64,000 bases of DNA, taken from NCBI GenBank assembly GCA_018396775.1, contig JAGTRF010000001.1:92910-156909 (forward strand). Reading direction: 5' to 3'. The DNA is from Candidatus Bathyarchaeota archaeon. Lineage in GTDB: Archaea; Thermoproteota; Bathyarchaeia; 40CM-2-53-6; DTDX01. Below are positions 35,308-44,080 of this stretch, in pieces; position 1 is the first letter of the stretch, and each line of letters begins with the position of its first letter. A program made the position numbers and the translations under genes. The notes beneath the pieces were generated by a model, which made no database searches, was not told where the DNA came from, and was given only the letters and a program-made list of their open reading frames with translations.

Positions 35308-36586
35308 TTTTTACACCAAGCTTATTTAAATCTTTAAAAAAATTTGGATAAGATTTTTTTACGCATTCAGGGTTTAAAATTTTAGTTTTTCCTTTAGCTT
35401 TTAAAGCTGCTATCGAGCATGCCATAGCTATTCTATGATCTCCATAAGGGTTTATTTCCGCGCCTTTAAGCTCACGATTCCCCTTAACAATCAACGAGTT
35501 ATCTTTAAAAGTTAATTCTCCACCCATTTTATTTAACTCTGAGATTAACGCTTCAATTCTATTAGATTCTTTAATTTTAAGCCTTTCAACGTTAAGAATT
35601 TTTGTTTCGCCTTTAGCTAAGCATCCTAAAACTGTTAAAGCTGGAACCAAATCTGGCGTGTTTTTAGCATCAAATTCTATTCCATTCAACTCTTCTTCAC
35701 TTGTCACTTCAACATAATTTTCGCCAACTTTAACTTGAGCCCCCATGTTTTTTAAAACATCAATTATTACACTGTCAGCTTGAAGGCTTGAATTTTTTAA
35801 CCCAAAAATTTTAATTTTAGATTTCGTTAATGCAGCAGCTGCTGCTAATAGAAATGTTGCAGACGAGTAATCTCCTGGCACATCATGATTAAATGGTTTA
35901 TATGCTTGATTTGATGGAATAAAATAAAATCTTTTATCATTTGATGCTGAAACATAAATGCCATGTTTTTCTAAAATTTTTAAAGTCATTTCAACGTAAG
36001 GTTTAGATTCTAAAGGTGTAGTTAATTTTATTTTAACATCTTCTTTAGCTAAAGGCGCTGCGAAAAGCAATCCTGAAATAAACTGAGAGCTTACGTTTCC
36101 GGGGAGAGAAGCTTCCCCTCTAATCCCTAAGCCTCCAAAAACTATTATAGGCGGGTAACCGTTTCCTTTAGCTGAAAAACACTTAACCTTCAATTGTTTT
36201 AAGGCATCTATAAGCGGTTGCATAGGTCTTCTTCTTAAAGATTCTCCTCCAGTTAAAACCGATATTCCTTTAGCAAAAGATAAAATTGGGGTCGCAAACC
36301 TAATCGTTGTTCCAGACTCTTTGCAATTTAATACATCGTTTGGGGTTTCAACTTCATTTACCCCTACCACTGTTAAAACGCTTCTTTTCTTTTCAATTTT
36401 TGCCCCATAACTTTTAATAATATTTAATGTTGCTTCAGTATCTTGGCAAATTAATGGGTTTCTTATTTTAGATTCACCTTCAGCTAAAGAAGCAGCTATT
36501 AAAGCTCTATGCGTGTAAGATTTTGATGGAGAAGCTTTAACTTCACCAATTAAAGTTTTAACAGGTTTTAACTCAACTTCCTTCAA
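35294..36586 (-). CDS. aroA: EPSP synthase (3-phosphoshikimate 1-carboxyvinyltransferase)
   Basis: A 430-residue two-domain transferase joining PEP to shikimate-3-phosphate. Motifs: ASPSKSYTHRALIAASLAEG, LNCKESGTTIRFATPILSFA, LPGNVSSQFISGLLFAAPLA, KESNRIEALISELNKMGG, and NPYGDHRIAMACSIAALKAK. The catalytic Lys, Arg and Asp regions all look intact. It overlaps the shikimate kinase stop by 4 bp and aroC by 14 bp. Confidence 0.95.
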   Translation of the reverse strand: MKEVELKPVKTLIGEVKASPSKSYTHRALIAASLAEGESKIRNPLICQDTEATLNIIKSYGAKIEKKRSVLTVVGVNEVETPNDVLNCKESGTTIRFATPILSFAKGISVLTGGESLRRRPMQPLIDALKQLKVKCFSAKGNGYPPIIVFGGLGIRGEASLPGNVSSQFISGLLFAAPLAKEDVKIKLTTPLESKPYVEMTLKILEKHGIYVSASNDKRFYFIPSNQAYKPFNHDVPGDYSSATFLLAAAAALTKSKIKIFGLKNSSLQADSVIIDVLKNMGAQVKVGENYVEVTSEEELNGIEFDAKNTPDLVPALTVLGCLAKGETKILNVERLKIKESNRIEALISELNKMGGELTFKDNSLIVKGNRELKGAEINPYGDHRIAMACSIAALKAKGKTKILNPECVKKSYPNFFKDLNKLGVKIAWK

Positions 36587-37452
36587 GGTTCATCAATTAT
36601 ATAAGCTTTTTTCTTATTCATTTTTGCTTTAATCAACTCACCTTTATATTTTCTCCAAGCTTTAAAAACTTCTTCAATAACATCTTTTAATGCAACCGCT
36701 ACGAATGCTGGTCCTTTACCTGAAAGCCCAGCTGCAACAGCTCCATGAAATAAAGCTTCTACAGCTGGTTCAGAATCGTAACCTAAAACTGCAGAATATA
36801 TTAATCCATTTAAAGTCATAGCTTTCCAAAAGCTTCCTTTTAAAGCTTCTTCATAAGCGCATTCAACTAAAGGCGCAAGCTTCTTAACTTTATCAATATT
36901 AACAACGCTTGTATAACTTTTTTCTTTAGGAGCATAAATTAAAACTTCATAATCTTTATTTAAAGCATAAAACGCTTCTATTCTCCTTTTAATATTATCT
37001 GTTATAATAATGTTTCCGAAATATGATGCGCAAGCATCATCGAAAGCTCCTGTAATCGTTACTTTCGCTTCTAAAGCAGCTTCAACCCCTAAATTAATTA
37101 ACTCTAAATCTGAAATCTTTTCTTTTAAAGCTGCTGAAGCAGCTAAAGCTATAGCGTTAGCAGCTACACTACTGCTTTTTAAACCTCTAGCTATAGGAAT
37201 ATTAGATGTTGTTTCAACGTTTGCCCCCAAACCTTTAACATTAAATTTTCTAAATATTTTCTCTATCACTTTCCTCGCTAAAATAGGATTCTCGTTTACA
37301 TCTGGTAAAATCTTAACTTTTATAGATTTACCTTTTTTAAATGTTACTTTAGCTTTAGTCCATAAGTTTACTCCGAAAGCTGAGCCTTTACCTGTTGCCA
37401 TAGCATTAATTATTGTAGCAGCTCCAAAAGCTACAGCTTCTCCAGCTTTCAA
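36583..37452 (-). CDS. aroK: Archaeal-type (GHMP) shikimate kinase
   Basis: A 289-residue GHMP-superfamily kinase phosphorylating shikimate, unrelated to bacterial AroK. The ATP loop is IPIARGLKSSSVAANAIALA (PxxxGLxSSSA type), the N-terminus has AVAFGAATIINAMATGKGSA, and the C-terminal region has GLSGKGPAFVAVAL. This enzyme is characteristic of archaea that make chorismate. It overlaps aroE by 4 bp and aroA by 4 bp. Confidence 0.93.
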   Translation of the reverse strand: MKAGEAVAFGAATIINAMATGKGSAFGVNLWTKAKVTFKKGKSIKVKILPDVNENPILARKVIEKIFRKFNVKGLGANVETTSNIPIARGLKSSSVAANAIALAASAALKEKISDLELINLGVEAALEAKVTITGAFDDACASYFGNIIITDNIKRRIEAFYALNKDYEVLIYAPKEKSYTSVVNIDKVKKLAPLVECAYEEALKGSFWKAMTLNGLIYSAVLGYDSEPAVEALFHGAVAAGLSGKGPAFVAVALKDVIEEVFKAWRKYKGELIKAKMNKKKAYIIDEP

Positions 37453-38315
37453 TTTACTTCTTTCCCAATTAAGCTTTTTAAAGCAGCTTTTCGCATTTCA
37501 TCTATAGGCGGATCAACTTTAAACCATATTTTAAATGCTTCAGCAGCTTGTTGAACAAGCATTTCAACTCCATTAATGCATTTAGCTCCAGCTTCTTTAG
37601 CCTCTTGTAAAAGCTTAGTTTCTAAAGGGTTATAAACAACATCTAAAACAACCATATTGCTTTTTAACAATTCTTTAGGTACAGGAGTTTGATTAAAATT
37701 TGGCGTCATTCCAATTGAAGTTGCATTCACAATAATGTCAGCGTTAATTAAGCTTTTTCTTAAAGATTCAAGAGTTAAATCTCCGCCTAAAGCGTTAGCT
37801 TTAAGCTTTCTCTTTAATTCTTTACTAAGCATTAAAGCTTTTCTTTTTGTTCTATTCAAAATAATTAAAGAGTTTACTTTATCAGCTATAGCGTAACCTA
37901 TAGCTTTAGCTGCTCCTCCTGCACCAAGCAAAACAACTTTTTTCCCAGTTAACTCAACTTTATAAGCTTTAAAAGCTTTTAAAACGCCTATGCCATCAGT
38001 ATTAAAGCCTATAAGCTTTCCATTGGTATTTAATATTGTGTTAACTGCGCCTATTAAGGTCGCTTCCTGGCTTAACTCATCAAGATGCTTTACAACATCA
38101 ATTTTATAAGGTATAGTCACATTTACACCTTTAACTCCTAAAGCTTTCACGCCATCTAAAGCTTTTTTCAAAAACTCTTTTTTAACTTCAAAAGTTAAGT
38201 AAACAGCGTTTATTTTAAGAGTTTTAAAAGCTGAATTATGAATTTGAGGGCTTATAGAATGCTTTACTGGATAACCTATTAACCCATAAACTTCAGTTTC
38301 ACTTGTTGCATCCAA
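37449..38315 (-). CDS. aroE: Shikimate dehydrogenase
   Basis: A 288-residue NADP-dependent enzyme reducing 3-dehydroshikimate. Motifs: GYPVKHSISPQIHNSAF (shikimate-binding SxSP), GVNVTIPYKIDVVKHLDE with the catalytic Lys, NTDGIGVLKAF with the paired Asp, and KVVLLGAGGAAKAIGYAIAD for the nucleotide. NRTKR after the second strand fits NADP preference. The stop of aroD lies 2 bp upstream and the 3' end overlaps aroK by 4 bp. Confidence 0.95.
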   Translation of the reverse strand: MDATSETEVYGLIGYPVKHSISPQIHNSAFKTLKINAVYLTFEVKKEFLKKALDGVKALGVKGVNVTIPYKIDVVKHLDELSQEATLIGAVNTILNTNGKLIGFNTDGIGVLKAFKAYKVELTGKKVVLLGAGGAAKAIGYAIADKVNSLIILNRTKRKALMLSKELKRKLKANALGGDLTLESLRKSLINADIIVNATSIGMTPNFNQTPVPKELLKSNMVVLDVVYNPLETKLLQEAKEAGAKCINGVEMLVQQAAEAFKIWFKVDPPIDEMRKAALKSLIGKEVN

Positions 38316-38317
38316 TT

Positions 38318-38998
38318 TTAAATTAACCCCATTAAATCATATATTTTTCGCATTTCTTGAATTGTAAATTGTCCAGGTGCAGCTTTAAATTTTTGATCTA
38401 CACAAGCATAAGTAAAAGCTCCACCGAAAATAGGGGATAAAACTCTAGAAGGTACACCAAGCCTTCCCATAGCAAAGCAAACTAAAGGTTTTCTACACGC
38501 CTTTAATAAATTAAAGATTTTAACGTTATCTAAAATTGATTTAGCTTTAGTTACAATTTTGCATATTTCAGCTTCAGCTTCAACTTCTCTCTCATAAATT
38601 TTTTTTAAAATATCTTCTGAAGGTGTTTCTTTAAGGTTATGAAAAGAAATTAAAGGTTTAGCGCCAGCGTTTTTTACTGTTTTAACCACTTCTTTAATAT
38701 TTCTTGTTTTTAATTCTAAATCTATTAACTCAAATCCTTCTTCAGCAGCCTTAATTAAAATTTTAATTCTATCCTCTTCTTTACCAGCGTATTTTCCGCC
38801 CTCGCTTTTTAATCTATTAGTAGCTATTTTCCTTATCTCCCCAGTTTCAACAAGCTTTTTAACATCTAATGAGCTGCCTTTAAAGTAATCTAATCTAAAC
38901 TCTATTAAATCAGCTTTCTGCTTTACAGCTTTTTCAGCCAGCTTCGCAGCTTCTTTAACTGAAGCTACTGGTATTGAAGCGCATATAAGAATCTTCAC
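38318..38998 (-). CDS. aroD: 3-dehydroquinate dehydratase, type I
   Basis: A 226-residue class I aldolase-type enzyme making 3-dehydroshikimate. The Schiff-base Lys is in AEICKIVTKAKS, the general-base His is in PLISFHNLKETP, and substrate contacts are in DLIEFRLDYFKG and APGQFTIQEMRK. The archaeal single-domain length is normal. It overlaps the upstream dehydroquinate synthase II gene by 4 bp. Confidence 0.93.
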   Translation of the reverse strand: MKILICASIPVASVKEAAKLAEKAVKQKADLIEFRLDYFKGSSLDVKKLVETGEIRKIATNRLKSEGGKYAGKEEDRIKILIKAAEEGFELIDLELKTRNIKEVVKTVKNAGAKPLISFHNLKETPSEDILKKIYEREVEAEAEICKIVTKAKSILDNVKIFNLLKACRKPLVCFAMGRLGVPSRVLSPIFGGAFTYACVDQKFKAAPGQFTIQEMRKIYDLMGLI

Positions 38999-40059
38999 TT
39001 TTCTATCACAGTTTCCTCTTTAATAAGGGTTCCGAAATGTCTTCCCCCTTCCTCAAATCTCACTAAAACTTCATCTCCAGGCTTTAATTCAGCAATTGAT
39101 TTTGAAGTTGTTTTAGTAACAAGCCTTATTGTTTCAGCATTTTGCAAAACAACTTTAAGAGGTTCGTTGTTAAATTCAGCTTCAACTAAAATTAATGGTC
39201 TATACTCTATTTTAACTCTGCAAACGTTTGTTTTACGTGTTTTACCTTCTCTATTAACTATTAAAACTTCATCTCCAGCCTTTAACTCTGATAAATATTT
39301 TGTTTTATTTTCTGGAGCAAGCACATAAGATGAAATAGCGCCTGCGTTTACTCTAAATGGTCTCGGTTCTACATAAGGGTTTACTTGAACTTCAGCTTGA
39401 ACAAGAAATAACCCTGAAGATTGGCTTCCAACAAGCAAGCCTTCTCCCTCCTTCATTATGTCGCATGTATCTATGCAAGCTCTAGCACCCACTTCAAGAG
39501 ATTTTAAATTTAATATTTTAGCTGAATTTAACTCTATTATGCTTTCTAAACCTTTAACAATTTTATTTACTTCCTCAATTTCTGAACGCTCATAAACCTT
39601 AATTAAAACTCCATCTACTCCTAACTCTAATGTTTTAAGCGCTGTTTTAGCTTCTTCAACGCTTGAAACTTCAGCTATCAATTTTCCTTTATACTGTTGA
39701 ATTTTCGCGATTAAATTTTCTAATGGAATAACTTTCCAGTTAACGCAGTTAACTATAACATATTTAGCTCCAGCTTCAACAGCTGAAACAGCTAAACCTT
39801 CATCCTCACCTGTTTTTATAAATATTCTTGCAGCTGCTCCTTCACTCAATTTTTCTAAATCCTTTTTTAAAGAAACATTAACCACTTTTATGTCGCTTTC
39901 GCCGTTTATAGAAGCTATTTTTTTAACGCCTATTCTTTTCGCTTCATTTATAAACTCTTTAGGTAAAAAAGCAACATCAATTAAATTAATGCTTGAAGAA
40001 AGCTTATTTAACTTTTCTTTTGATAAATCGTCCTCTAGATTAATCCAAAGCTCCTTCAT
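38995..40059 (-). CDS. aroB': 3-dehydroquinate synthase II (archaeal AroB')
   Basis: A 354-residue enzyme that oxidatively deaminates and cyclises 2-amino-3,7-dideoxy-D-threo-hept-6-ulosonate to 3-dehydroquinate, replacing bacterial AroB. Typical segments are DTCDIMKEGEGLLVGSQSSG, FLVQAEVQVNPYVEPRPFRV, NAGAISSYVLAPENKTKYLS, and the C-terminal ELKPGDEVLVRFEEGGRHFG. It abuts AroA' with a 1-bp overlap, completing the archaeal aspartate-semialdehyde-based entry to the shikimate pathway. Confidence 0.93.
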   Translation of the reverse strand: MKELWINLEDDLSKEKLNKLSSSINLIDVAFLPKEFINEAKRIGVKKIASINGESDIKVVNVSLKKDLEKLSEGAAARIFIKTGEDEGLAVSAVEAGAKYVIVNCVNWKVIPLENLIAKIQQYKGKLIAEVSSVEEAKTALKTLELGVDGVLIKVYERSEIEEVNKIVKGLESIIELNSAKILNLKSLEVGARACIDTCDIMKEGEGLLVGSQSSGLFLVQAEVQVNPYVEPRPFRVNAGAISSYVLAPENKTKYLSELKAGDEVLIVNREGKTRKTNVCRVKIEYRPLILVEAEFNNEPLKVVLQNAETIRLVTKTTSKSIAELKPGDEVLVRFEEGGRHFGTLIKEETVIEK

Positions 40060-40844
40060 TAAGATTCACCAAGAATTTTTAAAGCTTCATTAACAGAAGC
40101 ACCTTTATGAACTATTGCCGCTAAAGCTTTAGTCATAGCTGTAGGATTTTCATGTTGAAAAACATTTCTTCCTATCGATACTCCAGAACCGCCAGCTTTT
40201 AATGAATCATAAACCATTTGAAGAATTTCCCGGCTTGTTTCAACTTTAGGTCCTCCAGCAATAACTACTGGAACAGGGCACCCTTCTACAACCTTTCTAA
40301 ATGTTTCTATGCTTCCAGTATAATTAGTTTTAATCACATCTGCTCCTAATTCAGCTCCTAATCTAGCAGCATGCGCTACAGCCTCAAAATCATGCTCGCT
40401 GCTTATTTTAGGTCCTCTAGGGTACATCATTGCTAATAAAGGTAATCCAAAATAATCGCATCCATCAGCTATTTTACCTAATGCTTTAAGCATTTCAGGT
40501 TCTTTCTCATCTCCAACATTTATATGAATTGAAATAGCATCAGCCCCCAATCTAACAGCTTCCTTAATGGAGCAAATTATAATTTTTCTATTAGGGTTTA
40601 AAGAGTATTTTGTGCTTGCTGAAAGATGAATTATTAACCCTAACCCTTTAGTATCAACTGTTTTAGCTATACCTTTATGAACAACTATTCCATTAGCTTC
40701 TCCAAGCGCTAATTTATCTATAATAGCTTGCATATTTGTTAACCCTTTAATAGGTCCACTTGTTACGCCATGATCCATTGGAATTATAACTGTTTTACCA
40801 TTTAGAAAAATTCTCTTTAACCTTCTTTCTTTCCCTAAACTCAA
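40059..40844 (-). CDS. aroA': 2-amino-3,7-dideoxy-D-threo-hept-6-ulosonate synthase (AroA')
   Basis: A 261-residue class I aldolase-type enzyme of archaeal aromatic biosynthesis that joins aspartate semialdehyde with a dideoxy-hexose phosphate. Motifs: [31 protein letters not shown] with the catalytic Tyr, [20 protein letters not shown] with the Schiff-base Lys, and [10 protein letters not shown]. It lies directly after aspartokinase, which provides the precursor of its aspartate semialdehyde substrate. Confidence 0.93.
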   Translation of the reverse strand: MSLGKERRLKRIFLNGKTVIIPMDHGVTSGPIKGLTNMQAIIDKLALGEANGIVVHKGIAKTVDTKGLGLIIHLSASTKYSLNPNRKIIICSIKEAVRLGADAISIHINVGDEKEPEMLKALGKIADGCDYFGLPLLAMMYPRGPKISSEHDFEAVAHAARLGAELGADVIKTNYTGSIETFRKVVEGCPVPVVIAGGPKVETSREILQMVYDSLKAGGSGVSIGRNVFQHENPTAMTKALAAIVHKGASVNEALKILGES

Positions 40845-40865
40845 AGCATTTTAACCTCCAAAATT

Positions 40866-42107
40866 TTAATCCTCCTCTTTTAACATATTTTTAATAAGCG
40901 TTAAAGCTTCATCTTTATCACTCCACTCAACTAAAACCTTAATGCTTGAAGTTATTGTGAAAATTCCATAAATATTTATATTTCTATCATGAAGAGGGAT
41001 AGAAATTTTTCCTATAACTCCAGGTGTTTCTTCAAGTCCAACTCCAGTTATTTGAATTAAAGCTAAATTCTTTTTTACAGCCATAGCTAAAGCTTCTTCA
41101 TGCGCTTTAACTATTTCATGAATTGAATTTAAAAGGCCGTTAACATTTTCTTCAGGTAAATAAAATATTAAAGAATTGTAATCGCTTGATGTTCCAATTA
41201 AATCTATGTTTCTAGCTTTTATCTCTTCAATAATCCCTTTAATTATTGATGGTTCTTCAGAAACTCCTTTACCAACTACAGTCACCATTAACATAGGCTT
41301 TGGAAACAATTCTATTAAAAGCTCGTTTACTAAGCCTCCTTTAATTATTGTGCCTTTAGCTTCAATTGTTCCAGCTTCATAACTAATCACTTTAACATCT
41401 ATATTTTCAGGTTTGTATTTTAAAGCTTTTTTATGAATAAACTTTGCTCCTGAATCAGCTAAACCTGCAAGCGTTTGAATAGGTATAACGTCTAAAGGTT
41501 TAGGATCCTTAACAAGCTTTGGATCACCAGTCATTATTCCTTTAACATCAGTTACTAAGACCACTTCATCAGCATTTAATGCTTGAGCTAAAATAAATGC
41601 GGTAGTATCGCTTCCTCCCCTACCAATTGTTGTAATTTCTCCTGAAGAAGTTTTACCTATAAAACCTGGGATAACCGGGATTATATTTTGATTTAAAATT
41701 GGATGCACATACTGCTTAATTTTTTTAATGCATTCTTCAAGAATTGGTTTAGCGTTTCCATATGCATCATCTGTTACTATAGGCCAATCGCTGTTCAAGG
41801 GGTCAAAGTACTTAGCGTTTGCTCCATTAGCTTTTAATGCTGCTGAAAAAATTCTTGCACTTGTTCTTTCTCCCATTGAAAGAATATCATCCAACAACTC
41901 TTTAAAGTTTTTTTTATTCTTGATGGTTTCTCTAGCTATTTCTAGCAGTTGATCTGTAGATTTACCCATAGCTGAAACAACAACAACTGGCTTAAAACCT
42001 TTTTTAGCAGCTTCAATTATTGAGCAAGCAGCTTTAACTATTTGATTGCTTGAAGCTAAGCTGCTTCCCCCAAATTTTACCACAATAATTTTATTTAGTT
42101 TACTCAT
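40866..42107 (-). CDS. lysC: Aspartate kinase
   Basis: A 413-residue aspartokinase starting at ATG 42107. This start is preferred over the ATG at 42122, whose first codons contain the GGAGG ribosome-binding site. Motifs: IIVVKFGGSSLASSNQIV (KFGGSS), IIPVIPGFIGKTSSGEITTI, GRGGSDTTAFILAQALNADE, LVTDVKGIMTGDPKLV, and two C-terminal ACT domains (about residues 270-413). Aspartyl phosphate leads to aspartate semialdehyde for AroA', which explains why it heads the aromatic operon. The asd gene is not in this window. Confidence 0.93.
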   Translation of the reverse strand: MSKLNKIIVVKFGGSSLASSNQIVKAACSIIEAAKKGFKPVVVVSAMGKSTDQLLEIARETIKNKKNFKELLDDILSMGERTSARIFSAALKANGANAKYFDPLNSDWPIVTDDAYGNAKPILEECIKKIKQYVHPILNQNIIPVIPGFIGKTSSGEITTIGRGGSDTTAFILAQALNADEVVLVTDVKGIMTGDPKLVKDPKPLDVIPIQTLAGLADSGAKFIHKKALKYKPENIDVKVISYEAGTIEAKGTIIKGGLVNELLIELFPKPMLMVTVVGKGVSEEPSIIKGIIEEIKARNIDLIGTSSDYNSLIFYLPEENVNGLLNSIHEIVKAHEEALAMAVKKNLALIQITGVGLEETPGVIGKISIPLHDRNINIYGIFTITSSIKVLVEWSDKDEALTLIKNMLKEED

Positions 42108-42125
42108 TTTAAAAACCTCCATAAA

Positions 42126-42159
42126 AAGCTTCGAAACCTAAAATTAGGCCTCGAAGCTT
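42126..42159 (-). promoter_or_regulatory. Strong stem-loop with U-run between leader ORF and lysC (attenuator candidate)
   Basis: On the minus strand, aagcttcgaggccta (42159-42145) pairs with taggtttcgaagctt (42140-42126) around a 4-nt loop. The result is a 15-bp stem with two G-U wobbles, followed at once by T residues. The lysC ribosome-binding site GGAGG lies a few bases later. The stem begins inside the stop codon of the aromatic leader ORF. An alternative pairing exists: leader codons 15-17 contain AAAGCTT, which can pair with AAGCTTT of the 3' arm. This geometry suits transcription attenuation or coupled control of translation. Confidence 0.65.
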
Positions 42160-42232
42160 AGAAAAAGCGATAATAATAGCGGTAAGCTTTAAAAGCGTAG
42201 AGTTGCCAGCAATAAACCGTTAAGCTCCTCAA
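42158..42232 (-). CDS. Candidate aromatic-amino-acid leader peptide of the lysC-aro operon
   Basis: A 24-codon frame opens with TTG at 42232, after a ggaaggaaa purine run, and ends in TAA at 42160-42158. Its residues 7-24 read YCWQLYAFKAYRYYYRFF. Ten of 24 codons are aromatic: six Tyr, three Phe and one Trp, with three Tyr and two Phe in the last six codons. It lies directly before a terminator-like hairpin and the operon for Phe and Tyr synthesis. A TATA-like tttttatat at 42297-42289 predicts a transcript start near 42267. The composition and position match leader peptides of bacterial attenuators; translation is inferred. Confidence 0.6.
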   Translation of the reverse strand: MRSLTVYCWQLYAFKAYRYYYRFF

Positions 42233-42315
42233 TTTAGCAGCTTTCCTTCCTAACCTTTAATTAATGAAATTGTAATTGTGCAAATGAAATATAAAAATTT
42301 AACGGATTTACCGAT

Positions 42316-43638
42316 TTAGAATCCTGCTTCAACTAAATTTCTTGGTTTCATTAATTCTCTTAAGAAAACAGTTGCATAAGAGCTTTTATCTAGAAAAAAC
42401 TTGAAAACAATTGTTTGATTATTCTCAAAGTTGAAGTTAATGTTTTTAACTTTAGCTAAGGCTGCTCTAAATCCTCCGGCGCCGCTAGCTTCAGGCATAG
42501 CTCCAATATAAAAGTTTTTCAATTTCACCTCTTCTTTTTCAAGAACAGCTTTTTCTATTTCGCCTTGAATTCCATCAGAAAGTTTTGATTGATAACCGAA
42601 AATAGGCAAAGTTAAAAAAGCTTTCCCCAAATTCACTTCTTTATTTAACTCTTTTAAGTTAACGTTGGAAACTTTAATTAAATTTGAGTTTTTAAAAACC
42701 CAATCTCCCTCTAAAGGTTTGTTAATAGGAATATTCATTAAAATTCTTTTGCTTAAGCATTCATTGAAAAGAAGGGATTGATAAGCATTAACGAATAAAA
42801 GCCTTAATCTTGAAGGTAAACGCTTTAAAGCACCAATATAATCTTTAGGATGCTTAACTAAATGCTTAAGCATAACTTTTTCATATTCTAAATAAGCTGG
42901 AAAAGTTTTTAATGCTTTTTTAAAATTTAACGTTTCTAGAAGTTCTTCTCTAATCTTTTTAACTTCAGGATTTTCATAAACGCTTGGTGAACCTAAATAA
43001 GTTAAAACTGCTTTTTCAAAATCTCTTTTAACGATATATTTGCCTACTATATGCGTTATAGGCCTAACTGTTCCAAATCTTTGGTGACCGAAAAAGTTTG
43101 GAACACCTCCTACATTATTAATTTCTCTTAAAACTGCTTTAACAGCTTCCTTCGCTTCATTAAAAGGTAATTTTAACTCGCGAATTCTTATTGTGAAATT
43201 ATTTCCTAAAAGAAAGCTTGAGTTTAACGGTTCATTAACAATTTTTATTGGGAAAATTTTTATTTTACCATTAAGTAAAAGCTTAGCTGCATTAAGCTTT
43301 AACGCTTTAAAGGCTATAAACTGCGCTGTTAAAGCGTTAGCATCCTTTAACCCTGCTATGCTTATTTTCTTCCAGCTAATTTTAAACGCTTTTGAAATAT
43401 GTTTTAAAGCTGTTAAAGTATCTAAGCCTTTTTTAACCATTATGCACAGTTGATATAATCCTTCACTTTTTAAATCAAATTTTAGGAGGTTAAAATCTAT
43501 TGCAGCAGTTAACCCGTTAACCAACTGCTCTTCAACTATAAAATCCTCTGGGTAAACCTTAATTTTTCCACCTAAACCCTTGGTTGAAGTTAAGAAAACA
43601 TGAATTCCAAGCTGCTTTTCTATGCTTAAAGCTTCCAT
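42316..43638 (-). CDS. truD: tRNA pseudouridine(13) synthase TruD
   Basis: A 440-residue TruD-family enzyme that isomerises U13 in the tRNA D-arm. Motifs: VYPEDFIVEEQLVNG near the N-terminus, ISIAGLKDANALTAQFIAFK with the catalytic Asp in GLKDA, NFFGHQRFGTVRPITHIVGK, and the long insertion domain typical of archaeal/eukaryotic Pus7-TruD proteins. Its stop lies just before the aromatic leader region, and the pth2 gene precedes it by 1 bp, so the two form an operon. Confidence 0.93.
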   Translation of the reverse strand: MEALSIEKQLGIHVFLTSTKGLGGKIKVYPEDFIVEEQLVNGLTAAIDFNLLKFDLKSEGLYQLCIMVKKGLDTLTALKHISKAFKISWKKISIAGLKDANALTAQFIAFKALKLNAAKLLLNGKIKIFPIKIVNEPLNSSFLLGNNFTIRIRELKLPFNEAKEAVKAVLREINNVGGVPNFFGHQRFGTVRPITHIVGKYIVKRDFEKAVLTYLGSPSVYENPEVKKIREELLETLNFKKALKTFPAYLEYEKVMLKHLVKHPKDYIGALKRLPSRLRLLFVNAYQSLLFNECLSKRILMNIPINKPLEGDWVFKNSNLIKVSNVNLKELNKEVNLGKAFLTLPIFGYQSKLSDGIQGEIEKAVLEKEEVKLKNFYIGAMPEASGAGGFRAALAKVKNINFNFENNQTIVFKFFLDKSSYATVFLRELMKPRNLVEAGF

Positions 43639-43639
43639 T

Positions 43640-43999
43640 TTAAAGCAGGGGCAAATCCCCAGTTATTTTATCTATTAACTCGCTTAAAGCTGGTCCTATA
43701 CCTAAACATGTTATTGTTCCTGGAGAAAGCTCTGTTAAACCTCTATCCTCAATTAAAACTGTCGGTAAACCAGCTTCCTCACTTTTCTCCTTCAACTTAA
43801 TCAACTCTTTTAAAGTTTTTACTTTAACAACAACTTTTTTCTGTCCTTCTTGAAGCCATTTTCGCCAATTTTCTTCATTTATTTCTTTAGCTTTTTCTGA
43901 AGCTGAAACTGCTGCATGCGCTGCTTGAACCGCTATTTTACCCTTGCTCATTTTTAAATCAGATCTTACAACAATTACTTGTTTATACTCGAAATTCAT
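43640..43999 (-). CDS. pth2: Peptidyl-tRNA hydrolase 2
   Basis: A 119-residue Pth2 that recycles peptidyl-tRNAs. From ATG 43999 it reads MNFEYKQVIVVRSDLKMSKG then KIAVQAAHAAVSASEKAKEI; the C-terminus has TVLIEDRGLTELSPGTITCL and GIGPALSELID. Catalytic Lys/His/Asp positions of the family (GKxxAQxAHA, xDAGxTxxxxGT) are represented, with DRGLTELSPGT here. The upstream extension to 44059 is hydrophobic and not family-like, so the shorter start is preferred. Confidence 0.92.
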   Translation of the reverse strand: MNFEYKQVIVVRSDLKMSKGKIAVQAAHAAVSASEKAKEINEENWRKWLQEGQKKVVVKVKTLKELIKLKEKSEEAGLPTVLIEDRGLTELSPGTITCLGIGPALSELIDKITGDLPLL

Positions 44000-44080
44000 A
44001 AGGAACCCTGCTTTTAAAAAGCTTAAATTAATTAAAAATAAATTTAACAATGGTTTCATAAAGTTTTCGAGGTTTAAAAA

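Noticed and set aside
37010..37507. 165-residue plus-strand ORF over aroK/aroE
   Set aside because: It is antisense to conserved shikimate genes and is a shadow frame.
42123..42315. T-box riboswitch upstream of lysC
   Set aside because: No T-box consensus sequence or specifier-loop structure is visible, and T-boxes are not known in archaea; the leader ORF explains the aromatic codons.
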